From NCBI GenBank assembly GCA_000245075.1, contig JH599967.1:1-34027 (forward strand): a DNA stretch of 34,027 bases, written 5' to 3'. The position numbers were made by a program, and so were the translations under genes. The first letter of the stretch is position 1, and each line of letters begins with the position of its first letter. The stretch comes from Acetobacteraceae bacterium AT-5844 (GTDB taxonomy: Bacteria; Pseudomonadota; Alphaproteobacteria; Acetobacterales; Acetobacteraceae). Positions 1 through 11,462 of this stretch are shown piece by piece. Under the pieces are notes generated by a model. It did not search any database. It was not told the DNA's origin and worked only from the letters and a program-made list of their open reading frames with translations.

Positions 1-551
1 GGCTGGCGGCGGCGGACCCGGAAACGGCGGCCCGGCTGCGCCCGAGCGACAGCCAGCGCCTGGCGCGTGCCTGGGAGGTCTGGCGCGGCACCGGGCGCGG
101 CCTTTCCTCCTGGCAAAAAGAAGAGGGCACCGGCCCGGCAACGTGCGACGGCACGCCCTGGCGCTTTGCCGCCATTCGGCTGGACCCGCCGCGCGACCAG
201 CTCCGCGCTGCCATCGGCGCGCGGTGGGAGGCGATGATGCGGGCCGGTGCGGTGGAGGAGGTGAGGGGCCTTCTGGCGCGGCGGCTGGACCCCAGCCTGC
301 CGGCGATGCGTGCCCACGGGGTGCCGGAAATCTCGGCGGCCCTGCGCGGAGAGATCGACATGGCGGAGGCCGGGCGGCGCGCCTGCCTGGCCATCGGCCA
401 GTACACCAAGCGCCAGGCAACGTGGTTTCGGCACCAACCACTCGTGGATGTGAGCCACGCGCATACGATCCATGCGCGAGTGACGGGTCTGGAGCAATTT
501 TCGGAAAGTGAGAGGGCGGAAATTATATCTTTTATTGATCGGCATCGTTGA
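1..551 (+). CDS. miaA: tRNA dimethylallyltransferase MiaA, C-terminal part
   Basis: This is the 3' part of miaA; the 5' end lies outside the window. The open frame runs from base 3 to the TGA at 549-551, about 182 residues. MiaA transfers a dimethylallyl group to A37 of tRNAs that read codons starting with U. The C-terminal signature is clear: HGVPEI, then the basic stretch QYTKRQATWFRHQ that contacts the tRNA. The last codons (about 518-548) are unusually AT-rich for this genome (ATT, ATA, TCT, TTT), which may reflect a promoter for the downstream ilv genes embedded in the gene end. The next gene starts 80 bases downstream on the same strand. Family assignment is firm; the N-terminal P-loop half cannot be seen. 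Confidence 0.93.
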   Translation, partial: LAAADPETAARLRPSDSQRLARAWEVWRGTGRGLSSWQKEEGTGPATCDGTPWRFAAIRLDPPRDQLRAAIGARWEAMMRAGAVEEVRGLLARRLDPSLPAMRAHGVPEISAALRGEIDMAEAGRRACLAIGQYTKRQATWFRHQPLVDVSHAHTIHARVTGLEQFSESERAEIISFIDRHR

Positions 552-631
552 CGCGCGGGCAGCGGACGCGTTAGACGAACGGTGCCCGTGGCATGCCGCG
601 TGGCCAACCCTGTCAGGAACCCAACGTCACC
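518..631 (+). promoter_or_regulatory. AT-rich stretch and short leader before ilvB
   Basis: Bases 520-537 form an AT-rich island inside the end of miaA, in otherwise very GC-rich DNA. It contains TTATAT (523-528), which could act as a -10 element; the matching -35 (TTCGGA, 500-505) is weak. Downstream, AGGAA at 615-619 lies 12 bases before the preferred ilvB start, a usable but distant ribosome site. No terminator-like hairpin with a T run is present between 552 and 631. This is a candidate promoter only. Confidence 0.35.
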
Positions 632-2428
632 ATGTCTCCCCAGACCCTTCAAGCCGCATCCGCCACCTCGTCGCTGACGGGTGCCGAGATTGTCCTGCGC
701 GCGCTGAAGGAGCAGGGCGTAGACGTAATCTTCGGGTATCCCGGCGGCGCGGTACTTCCGATCTACGACGCCATTTTCCAGCAGAATGCCATTCGCCACA
801 TCCTGGTGCGGCATGAGCAGGCGGCGGTGCATGCCGCCGAGGGCTATGCCCGCTCCACCGGCAAGGTGGGCTGCGTGCTGGTCACCTCCGGCCCCGGTGC
901 CACCAATGCGGTGACCGGGCTGGTGGACGCGCTGCTGGACAGCATTCCCATCGTCTGCCTGACCGGCCAGGTGCCCACGCACCTCATCGGCAACGATGCC
1001 TTCCAGGAAGCCGACACCACCGGCATCACCCGCCCCGCGACCAAGCACAACTATCTGGTCAAGGACATCACCAAGCTGGCCGAGACGGTGCATGAGGCGT
1101 TCTACGTCGCCCGCGCCGGCCGCCCCGGCCCGGTGGTGATCGACCTGCCGAAGGACATCCTGATCGGCAAGGGCCCCTATAAGGAGGCGCCGAAGGCCGA
1201 GCACCGCAGCTATCGCCCGCAGGTCGAGCCCGACATGGCGCAGGTCCGCAAGGCCGTGGCGATGCTCAAGGCCGCGAAGCGCCCCATCGTCTATGCCGGC
1301 GGCGGCGTCATCAATGCCGGCCCCGAGGCATCCGAGCTGCTGACGAAGTTCGTCCGCATGGCCGGGCTGCCCTGCACCAACACGCTGATGGGCCTGGGCG
1401 CCTATCCGGCCAGCGATCCGCAGTTCCTGGGCATGCTGGGCATGCACGGCACCTACGAGGCGAACCTCGCCATGCATGGGTGCGACGTGATGTTCAACAT
1501 CGGCGCCCGGTTCGATGACCGCGTGACCGGCAGGCTGAACGCCTTCGCGCCGAACTCGCTGAAGATCCACGCCGATATCGACCCGTCCTCCATCAACAAG
1601 AACGTCAAGGTCGAGGTGCCGGTGGTGGGCGACGCCGCCTCCGTGCTGCGCGCCATGATCGCGGCGTGGCAGGATGAGCCGGCGCAGCAGGACAAGCAGG
1701 CGCTGGCGACCTGGTGGCGCCAGATCGACGAGTGGCGCGGCAAGAAGTGCCTGGCCTATGTCCAGGAGAGCAAGATCATCAAGCCGCAGCACGCCGTGCG
1801 CCGGCTGTATGAGCTGACGCGCGAGAGCGGCAAGGAAACCTTCATCACCACCGAGGTGGGCCAGCACCAGATGTGGGCTGCCCAGTATTTCGGCTTCGAG
1901 AAGCCGAACCACTGGATGACCTCCGGTGGCCTGGGCACCATGGGCTACGGCCTGCCGGCCGCGATGGGCGTGCAGATCGCGCATCCGAATGCGCTGGTGA
2001 TCGACATCGCCGGCGAGGCCTCCATCCTGATGAATATTCAGGAGATGGCGACCCTCGCCCAGTACCGCCTGCCCGTGAAGGTCTTCATTCTCAACAACCA
2101 GTACATGGGCATGGTGCGCCAGTGGCAGGAGCTGCTGCATGGTGGCCGCTACTCTGAAAGCTACAGCGCCGCTCTGCCGGACTTTGTGAAGCTGGCGGAA
2201 AGCTTCCACGGCGTCGGCATGCGGGCGGAGAGCACGGACGACCTCGACCGCGTCATCAAGGAGATGATCGCCATCGACCGCCCGGTGATCGTCGACTGCG
2301 CTGTCGACGAGAAGGAGAACGTCTTCCCGATGATCCCCTCGGGCGCCGCGCATAACGAGATGCTGCTGGCCCCCGGGCAGGAAGGCGGCGTTGCCGGCGT
2401 CACGGATGAGGGGAAGGTACTGGTCTGA
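632..2428 (+). CDS. ilvB: Acetolactate synthase, large (catalytic) subunit
   Basis: This is the thiamine-diphosphate enzyme that condenses pyruvate with pyruvate or 2-oxobutyrate, the first common step of valine, leucine and isoleucine synthesis. The 598-residue product has the usual three-domain layout: TPP Pyr domain with the catalytic Glu62 in RHEQAAVHAAEG, a central FAD/transhydrogenase-like domain, and a C-terminal TPP-PP domain. The diphosphate motif, classically GDG, reads GEA here (residues 461-463), followed by the expected Asn and LNNQYMGMVRQW. An in-frame ATG at 593 exists, but the ATG at 632 starts the conserved part and has AGGAA upstream. It is followed 54 bases later by the small subunit gene, so the two are surely co-transcribed. 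It could also be named ilvI; the isozyme type cannot be told from sequence alone. Confidence 0.95.
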   Translation: MSPQTLQAASATSSLTGAEIVLRALKEQGVDVIFGYPGGAVLPIYDAIFQQNAIRHILVRHEQAAVHAAEGYARSTGKVGCVLVTSGPGATNAVTGLVDALLDSIPIVCLTGQVPTHLIGNDAFQEADTTGITRPATKHNYLVKDITKLAETVHEAFYVARAGRPGPVVIDLPKDILIGKGPYKEAPKAEHRSYRPQVEPDMAQVRKAVAMLKAAKRPIVYAGGGVINAGPEASELLTKFVRMAGLPCTNTLMGLGAYPASDPQFLGMLGMHGTYEANLAMHGCDVMFNIGARFDDRVTGRLNAFAPNSLKIHADIDPSSINKNVKVEVPVVGDAASVLRAMIAAWQDEPAQQDKQALATWWRQIDEWRGKKCLAYVQESKIIKPQHAVRRLYELTRESGKETFITTEVGQHQMWAAQYFGFEKPNHWMTSGGLGTMGYGLPAAMGVQIAHPNALVIDIAGEASILMNIQEMATLAQYRLPVKVFILNNQYMGMVRQWQELLHGGRYSESYSAALPDFVKLAESFHGVGMRAESTDDLDRVIKEMIAIDRPVIVDCAVDEKENVFPMIPSGAAHNEMLLAPGQEGGVAGVTDEGKVLV

Positions 2429-2482
2429 TCCCCCGGACCAAGCTGCGTTACCTTCCTCCCTTCTGCTGACTGGACGATTTCC

Positions 2483-4058
<1,576 letters not shown>

Positions 4059-4080
4059 GCCTCTTCCAGGCTTCTAGAAG

Positions 4081-4113
4081 AAGCGCCGGTCCGAAAGGGC
4101 CGGCGCTTTTTTT
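4081..4113 (+). terminator. Intrinsic terminator after ilvC
   Basis: A 12-base-pair stem (4081-4092 with 4097-4108; one G-T pair) is capped by a GAAA tetraloop, and seven T residues run from 4107 to 4113. It ends the ilv operon just before the convergent solute-binding protein gene stops at 4121. The reverse strand lacks a good T run, so it acts mainly in the plus direction. Confidence 0.93.
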
Positions 4114-4120
4114 GTGCGCA

Positions 4121-5722
4121 TCACCTCCGGCGAAGGTTCCAGAACACGGGTGCGCCCTTCACCATGCCGGTCAGGTCGCTGCGGTAGGCGGTGCTCTGGT
4201 AGAACAGCCCCGCCGGGATGAAGGGCACGTCCTCGAACGCCGCCGCCTGCATCTCCCGCCCCAGCGCCGCCTGGCCTTCCGGCGGTGTCTCGAACCAGCG
4301 GTCCCGCAACGTCTCCAGCCGCTCGCTCACAGGCCAGCCGACGATGCTCCGCGTGCCGTTGCCACGCAGGTAGTTATGCGCGGCCGGGTTCACCCAGCTT
4401 GCCCCCGCCGTGCTAACGCAGACGCTGTTCCACCCGCCGCGCTCCGGCGGTTCCTGGTTGGCAATGCGGCGGATGAAGGTGCCGAAATCCATCGCCTGCA
4501 ATTCCACATTCATGCCGCAGCGGCGCATCATGTCGGCGGCCACCACATTCATCGCGCTGACGGAGGGGTAGTCCGTGGGCTGCAGGTGGATGATGCGCTC
4601 GCCCTTGTAGCCAGCGGCCTCCAGCGCGCGCTTCACCGCATCCAGGTCGCGTGGGCCGGTGAGGGCGGACATGCCCTCATCGCTGGCCATGGGGGAGCCG
4701 GGCAGGAAGAAGCCGAGATCGGCGCGCCAGAGCGAACGGTCGTCACCCGCCACGGCCTGCATGAAATCCGCCTGCGAGACGGCACCCAGCAGGGCGCGGC
4801 GCATCTCCGGCCGGTTGAAAGGCGGATGAAGCTGGTTGAAGCGCAGGAAGCCGGGGGAGCCGAAGGTGTCCAGCACCTCCTGCGTGATGTTCCGGTTGCG
4901 CTTCATCGCCTGCGCCAGATCGGCGGGCGGTTGCTCCCACCAGTCGATCTCTCCCTGCTGGAGCGCGGCGGCGGCGGTGGAGGGGTCGGGCACGGACACC
5001 CATTCCACACGGTCGAAATGCACGATCTTGGGCCCGGCCAGCAGGCTCGGCGTTCCGCCCTCGCGCGGCACGTAGCCGGTGAACTTCTCATAGACCGTGC
5101 GGGCACCGACGACATGCTCATTCGCCACGAAGCGGAAGGGGCCGCTGCCGACCATTTCCGTCACCTGCGTGGCGGCATCGGTCTGCGCCAGCCGCTCGGG
5201 CATGATGAAGGCGTTCATCGTGCCTGGCTTGCCCAGCGCATCCGCCAGCATGGGGAAGGGGCGCTTCAGGCGGAATTGCAGCCGCGTGTCGTCCAGCGCC
5301 GAGAGCTCGTCGGTGATGGCCATCAGCGCGATGCCGAAGGTGTCCCGCTTGCCCCAACGCTGGATGCTGGCCACTACGTCCCGCGCGCGGACGGGCTCGC
5401 CGTCATGGAAGCGCAGGCCGGGGCGCAGAGTGATGATCCAGCGGCGGCCGTCATCCTCGATGACATGACCGGCGGCCATCTGTGGCTGCGGGCGCAGCTC
5501 GGCATCCACGCCGTAGAGCGTGTCGAACACCATCAGCCCGTGGTTGCGGCTGACGATGCCGGGAGTCCAGATCGGGTCCAGGATCGTCAGGTCTGCCTGG
5601 GCCACGAAGCGGAGCGGCCGGGCCGCCTGCGCATGGCCCAGGCGAGGGGAGGCGAGCAGCCCTGCCCCGGCGCTCAGCGCGGCGGCGAGGGTAGCGCGTC
5701 GGGTGGGGCTGTGAATTGTCAT
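4121..5722 (-). CDS. ABC transporter solute-binding protein, family 5 (peptide/nickel type)
   Basis: This is a periplasmic binding protein of the SBP_bac_5 family that delivers oligopeptides, opines, glutathione or similar solutes to an ABC permease. From the ATG at 5722 it is 533 residues. It begins with a Tat-like signal (twin Arg in PTRRATLAAAL, cleavage probably near GHAQA), then shows the family hallmarks: RFVAQADLTILDPIW at the mature start, the WIITLRPGLRFHDGEPV motif, and IQRWGKRD. An in-frame start at 5782 would place 20 extra residues before the signal peptide and is less likely. No permease or ATPase gene lies beside it, so its transporter partner must be elsewhere. The substrate cannot be deduced. 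Confidence 0.88.
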   Translation of the reverse strand: MTIHSPTRRATLAAALSAGAGLLASPRLGHAQAARPLRFVAQADLTILDPIWTPGIVSRNHGLMVFDTLYGVDAELRPQPQMAAGHVIEDDGRRWIITLRPGLRFHDGEPVRARDVVASIQRWGKRDTFGIALMAITDELSALDDTRLQFRLKRPFPMLADALGKPGTMNAFIMPERLAQTDAATQVTEMVGSGPFRFVANEHVVGARTVYEKFTGYVPREGGTPSLLAGPKIVHFDRVEWVSVPDPSTAAAALQQGEIDWWEQPPADLAQAMKRNRNITQEVLDTFGSPGFLRFNQLHPPFNRPEMRRALLGAVSQADFMQAVAGDDRSLWRADLGFFLPGSPMASDEGMSALTGPRDLDAVKRALEAAGYKGERIIHLQPTDYPSVSAMNVVAADMMRRCGMNVELQAMDFGTFIRRIANQEPPERGGWNSVCVSTAGASWVNPAAHNYLRGNGTRSIVGWPVSERLETLRDRWFETPPEGQAALGREMQAAAFEDVPFIPAGLFYQSTAYRSDLTGMVKGAPVFWNLRRR

Positions 5723-5826
5723 GATGCACGCAGGGTGCCTGTAGGTTCTCCGGCAAGTCAATACGGAAGCGGATGCAACCACGGCCGTGGCGTGGCATTA
5801 CGGGCCCGCCGGGAGGAGCATGAGCG

Positions 5827-6924
5827 ATGCGTCTGTTCAACTGCCAGGTCTGCGGCCAGATGCTGCATTTCGAGAACACGCTCTGCGTTAAATGCGGCGC
5901 CATGCTCGGCTATCTGCCCCAGCGCAACGTGCTCTCCGCCCTGGAGCCGGCGGAAGAGGCGGGTGGCGACGGGCCCGCCCTTTGGCGCCCCAAGGCAATG
6001 CCCCGCAGGCTGGCGCGCTTCTGCGAGAACGCCCGGCACGAAGCCTGCAACTGGATGGTTCCGGCGGAAAGCGAGGAACGCTTCTGCCTCTCCTGCCGCC
6101 ACAACCGCACCATCCCGGACATTTCCGACCCGGTGAACAAGGCGCAGTGGCAGAAGATCGAAATCGCCAAGCATCGTGCCATCTACAGCTTCATCCGCCT
6201 CTGGCTGCCTTTGCGCAACCAGACGGATGACCCTGAGCGCGGCCTGGCTTTCGACATCCTGGCCGACATGCCGGAGGCTGGGCAGCGTGTCATGACGGGC
6301 CATGACAACGGCCTGATCACCGTCGCTCTGATCGAGGCGGACGATACCGAGCGGGTGAAGCGCCAGACCGCCATGGGCGAGCCCTACCGCACGCTGCTGG
6401 GTCATTTCCGCCATGAATCCGGCCACTACTACTGGGACAGGCTGGTGCGGGATGGAGGGCGGCTGGAAGAATGCCGCGCCATTTTCGGTGACGACACGCA
6501 GGATTACGGCGCCGCGTTGCAACGGCATTACAGCGAAGGCCCGCCGCCCGGCTGGCGGGAGAATTTCGTCAGCGCCTACGCCGCGGCGCATCCTTGGGAA
6601 GATTTCGCGGAAAGCTGGGCGCATTACCTCCACATCGTCGACACGCTGGAAATGGCGCGGGCCTTCGGCATCGGTATCGCCCCCGTGGCCGACCGCACGG
6701 GCGAGCTGGCGGCGGAGGTGGATTTCAACCCTTACCGCAGCACGGACATCCAGGCGGTGATGGACGCCTGGGTGCCGCTGACCGTCACGCTGAACAGCCT
6801 GAACCGCTGCATGGGGGAAGGGGATCTCTATCCCTTCGTGCTCTCGCCCGCGGTGGTCGCCAAGCTGGGCTTCATCCAATCCCTCGTGCATGGCGAGGTG
6901 CCGCCGGACGAGGAAGCCCTCTAG
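5827..6924 (+). CDS. Zinc-ribbon putative metallopeptidase (Peptidase_Mx / COG4307 type)
   Basis: The 365-residue protein starts with a zinc ribbon (Cys6, Cys9, Cys20, Cys23) followed by a second Cys cluster (NARHEACNW and FCLSCRHN). The central part carries the gluzincin-like motif HESGH (residues 196-200) with the nearby DFAESWAHYLHIVD, which probably gives the third metal ligand. This combination defines the putative zinc-binding metallopeptidase family; as far as I know its substrate is unknown. No signal peptide is visible, so it is probably cytoplasmic. The start at 5827 is supported by GGAGGAG at 5812-5818. The gene converges on the LysR gene, with only two bases between their stop codons. 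Confidence 0.85.
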   Translation: MRLFNCQVCGQMLHFENTLCVKCGAMLGYLPQRNVLSALEPAEEAGGDGPALWRPKAMPRRLARFCENARHEACNWMVPAESEERFCLSCRHNRTIPDISDPVNKAQWQKIEIAKHRAIYSFIRLWLPLRNQTDDPERGLAFDILADMPEAGQRVMTGHDNGLITVALIEADDTERVKRQTAMGEPYRTLLGHFRHESGHYYWDRLVRDGGRLEECRAIFGDDTQDYGAALQRHYSEGPPPGWRENFVSAYAAAHPWEDFAESWAHYLHIVDTLEMARAFGIGIAPVADRTGELAAEVDFNPYRSTDIQAVMDAWVPLTVTLNSLNRCMGEGDLYPFVLSPAVVAKLGFIQSLVHGEVPPDEEAL

Positions 6925-6926
6925 AC

Positions 6927-7820
6927 TCAGGTCAGCGCCAGCCGGATTTCCTTCACGAAGCGCCGTGCCAGCTCTGAGGGCGGCTTGCGCGTGGACCAGA
7001 AGGCCCAGGCGATAGAGGGAATGGCGGGCTCGAAGGGCCGCACCACGATATTCCGCCGGCCGGTATAATTGGCGGAGAAGGGGTCCACGACCGAGGCGCC
7101 CATCCCCGCCTCCACCAGCACGCAGGCGGTGTTGCAGTAGCGGACCTCGGCGTTGAAATTGAAGGGCTGCCTCGCCGCCTGGAAGGCCTCGCGCACCGCC
7201 GTGCCCATGCGGGTGTGCGCATCGAGGGCAATGAAAGTCTGGCCCTGAAGGTCGGCCGGCGTCACGACCTCCAGCTGCGCCAGCTTGTGCCCCACGGGGC
7301 AGACGCAGACCATCCGTCCTTCATAAAGCGGCTCCATCTCCAGCGTCGGCTGCGGCCCGAGGCTGAGCCCGAAGCCCAGGTCGGTCTTGCCGCTCTCGAC
7401 GCTGCGAATCACCTCGTCCAGCTCGCGGATGTCGAAGAAGGTCCGCAGGCGCGGGTGGCGGCGGGAGAAGGCGGTGAGCGCGGCGGGAATGACGCCATCG
7501 CCCAGCGGCGGCGTGCTCAGGATGCGCAGCCGGCTGACCTTCGCCTCCCGCAGATCCTGGAACCGGTCCTCCAGCGCCGCGTGCATGGCGAAGAGGGGCT
7601 CGGATTCCTCGTAGATGATGTTGGCGCCGTCGGTGGGGAAAAGCCGGTTGTTCAGCCGCTCAAACAGCGCAAAGCCAAGCTGCGACTCCATCTGCTTGAT
7701 GGCGTTGCTGACCGCGGGCTGGGACATGTTCATCATCTTGGCCGCGGCCATGGTGGTCTGGCCGCGGATCACCGCGCGTAAGATCTCAAGCTGACGAAGC
7801 GTGATGGCGGGTTTGTTCAT
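6927..7820 (-). CDS. LysR-family transcriptional regulator
   Basis: This is a 297-residue regulator with a typical winged helix-turn-helix at residues 8-66 (LRQLEILRAVI, then the recognition region MSQPAVSNAIKQMESQLG) and a periplasmic-binding-protein-like effector domain from about residue 95. It is transcribed divergently from the leuA leader, with the 7821-8223 region between them, so it may control its own promoter and perhaps leuA. LysR proteins of this kind often regulate neighbouring catabolic or transport genes, but no obvious target is adjacent. No clear Shine-Dalgarno precedes the ATG at 7820. The effector is unknown. Confidence 0.92.
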   Translation of the reverse strand: MNKPAITLRQLEILRAVIRGQTTMAAAKMMNMSQPAVSNAIKQMESQLGFALFERLNNRLFPTDGANIIYEESEPLFAMHAALEDRFQDLREAKVSRLRILSTPPLGDGVIPAALTAFSRRHPRLRTFFDIRELDEVIRSVESGKTDLGFGLSLGPQPTLEMEPLYEGRMVCVCPVGHKLAQLEVVTPADLQGQTFIALDAHTRMGTAVREAFQAARQPFNFNAEVRYCNTACVLVEAGMGASVVDPFSANYTGRRNIVVRPFEPAIPSIAWAFWSTRKPPSELARRFVKEIRLALT

Positions 7821-7986
7821 GGCCCGGGCAATTCATAGGCAGCGTCAATGGGAGACAGGTCCTTACCATAACCGCGATAGATGATTCCGCACCCTTTCCA
7901 TGCGCTGGCGTGGCTGCCGTTTCCCGCCCAGCACATTCCTCCCCTGTGCATCAGACGCAAATCATTGCTTGCGGGGGGCGTATGAC

Positions 7987-8115
7987 ATGCCTATCGTTAC
8001 CCGCATGAACGCTCCCGTGCGTGCCCCTCTGCTGCTGACCGGCGCTTCCGCCGGCGCCGCTGCGCGCGCGTTCTCTGGCCTCCTTCTCCTTCGACTTAGC
8101 CGCCCCTGGGCGTGA
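7987..8115 (+). CDS. leuL: Putative leu leader peptide
   Basis: This short reading frame, 42 codons from the ATG at 7987 (or 36 from the ATG at 8005), lies upstream of leuA. A G-rich stretch (GGGGGG, 7973-7978) could serve as ribosome site for 7987. The peptide contains CTG CTG CTG at 8029-8037 and, near its end, four consecutive Leu codons CTC CTT CTC CTT (8080-8091) plus another CTT (8095-8097). CTT is uncommon in neighbouring genes, which favour CTG. The frame ends at TGA 8113-8115. Leu-codon clusters in a short frame before leuA are the hallmark of leucine attenuation. The Leu run lies within a segment that can pair with the downstream control stem. It is inferred, not proven; a longer frame open from 7900 is possible. 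Confidence 0.65.
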   Translation: MPIVTRMNAPVRAPLLLTGASAGAAARAFSGLLLLRLSRPWA

Positions 8116-8214
8116 CGCCCGGCTGACCTGCCGGCATCGCTCAGGGGATACCCCTGGGGGCCTCTGAGGAAAGACCTCTGGCCTCCTTGTTGCCCGGCTA
8201 GAGTCAACGAAGGA
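8072..8214 (+). promoter_or_regulatory. Putative leucine-responsive leader with alternative helices, including sequestration of the leuA ribosome site
   Basis: Four segments can pair in chain. Segment 1 (8072-8083) overlaps the leader Leu codons. Segment 2 (8156-8169) complements segment 1 and equally segment 3 (8175-8186), because CTCTGGCCTCCTT occurs exactly twice (8073-8085 and 8176-8188). The end of segment 3 with the next bases (8184-8192) complements 8205-8214, which holds the leuA Shine-Dalgarno AAGGA (8210-8214); that stem has nine pairs and one bulged G. Two small hairpins lie between: 8108-8120, with the leader stop codon as its loop, and 8142-8156 (six pairs, ATA loop). Stalling at the Leu codons would mask segment 1, favour 2:3 and free the ribosome site. 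If instead the 2:3 stem followed by TTGTT acts as a terminator, the logic would differ. Confidence 0.6.
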
Positions 8215-8223
8215 ACGCACCCC

Positions 8224-9810
<1,587 letters not shown>

Positions 9811-9821
9811 AAATAGGCCAC

Positions 9822-9849
9822 AAAAAAGCCGGTCCCTTGCGGGACCGGC
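9822..9849 (-). terminator. Intrinsic terminator for the small lipoprotein gene (possibly bidirectional)
   Basis: A perfect nine-base-pair stem (9828-9836 with 9841-9849) with a TTGC loop is flanked on its left by six A residues (9822-9827), which become a T6 run on the minus strand. This is a proper terminator for the convergent lipoprotein gene that ends at 9900. On the plus strand the stem also follows leuA by 17 bases but lacks a T run, so it would end leuA transcripts less efficiently. Confidence 0.85.
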
Positions 9850-9899
9850 CGTGGTTTGAAAGCCGCCGATGCCCTGACGGGCCGCCGGTTTCCGTTATG

Positions 9900-10139
9900 T
9901 TAGCGCCAGACAGGGCGGCCCAGGTTGACAGTGTTCGGGCTGGTGGCCGCGCCGCCCAGCGCGCCCGCCGCGCCACCGATCAAGGCGCCGGCGCCGGCAT
10001 TGCCCGACAGCGAACCCACCGCCGCACCCGCGCCGGCACCCAGAAGGCCGCCGGAAGCAGCGCGATCGCCCGTGCTGTAGCCGCAGGCACCCAGGGTCAT
10101 GCCAGCCAGGGCCAGGAGGAGGAGGGACGACTTACGCAT
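9900..10139 (-). CDS. Small glycine-zipper lipoprotein
   Basis: The 79-residue protein has a lipoprotein signal (MRKSSLLLLALAGMTLGAC) with the lipobox LGAC, giving lipidated Cys19. The mature part is almost entirely Gly/Ala-rich, with repeated GxxxG spacing (GGLLGAGAGAAVGSLSG, then GALIGGAAGALGG), the pattern of glycine-zipper domains that pack as membrane-associated hairpins. Such proteins are probably anchored in the outer membrane and are often linked to envelope stress. The gene is transcribed away from mreB and has its own terminator at 9822-9849. No precise function can be given. Confidence 0.85.
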   Translation of the reverse strand: MRKSSLLLLALAGMTLGACGYSTGDRAASGGLLGAGAGAAVGSLSGNAGAGALIGGAAGALGGAATSPNTVNLGRPVWR

Positions 10140-11380
<1,241 letters not shown>

Positions 11381-11383
11381 CCT

Positions 11384-11411
11384 GTTCACGGGCAGGTTAG
11401 CGCCCGTGAAC
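11384..11411 (+). repeat. Inverted repeat (hairpin) between mreB and mreC
   Basis: A perfect ten-base-pair stem (GTTCACGGGC at 11384-11393 with its complement at 11402-11411) encloses an eight-base loop. It starts four bases after the mreB stop codon. No T run follows, so it is not a classical terminator; it may be a 3'-end stabiliser or partial terminator that lets MreB be made in excess over MreC. Confidence 0.7.
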
Positions 11412-11462
11412 GAAAGACTGCTTTGGGCGTTCCTCTGACATTCGCACCGAGAAAGGTGGCGC

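Noticed and set aside
4112-6136. Long plus-strand frame opposite the solute-binding protein gene
   Set aside because: Composition is Arg/His/Gly/Ala-rich without any family pattern, and it lies antisense to a clear binding-protein gene; high GC makes such mirror frames common.
7900-7986. Longer version of the leader peptide starting at 7900
   Set aside because: No ribosome site near 7900, and the extra residues show no purpose; the start at 7987 has a purine-rich site. Kept as an alternative only.
9822-9849. Terminator assigned to leuA alone
   Set aside because: The T run is on the minus strand, so the hairpin primarily serves the convergent lipoprotein gene.
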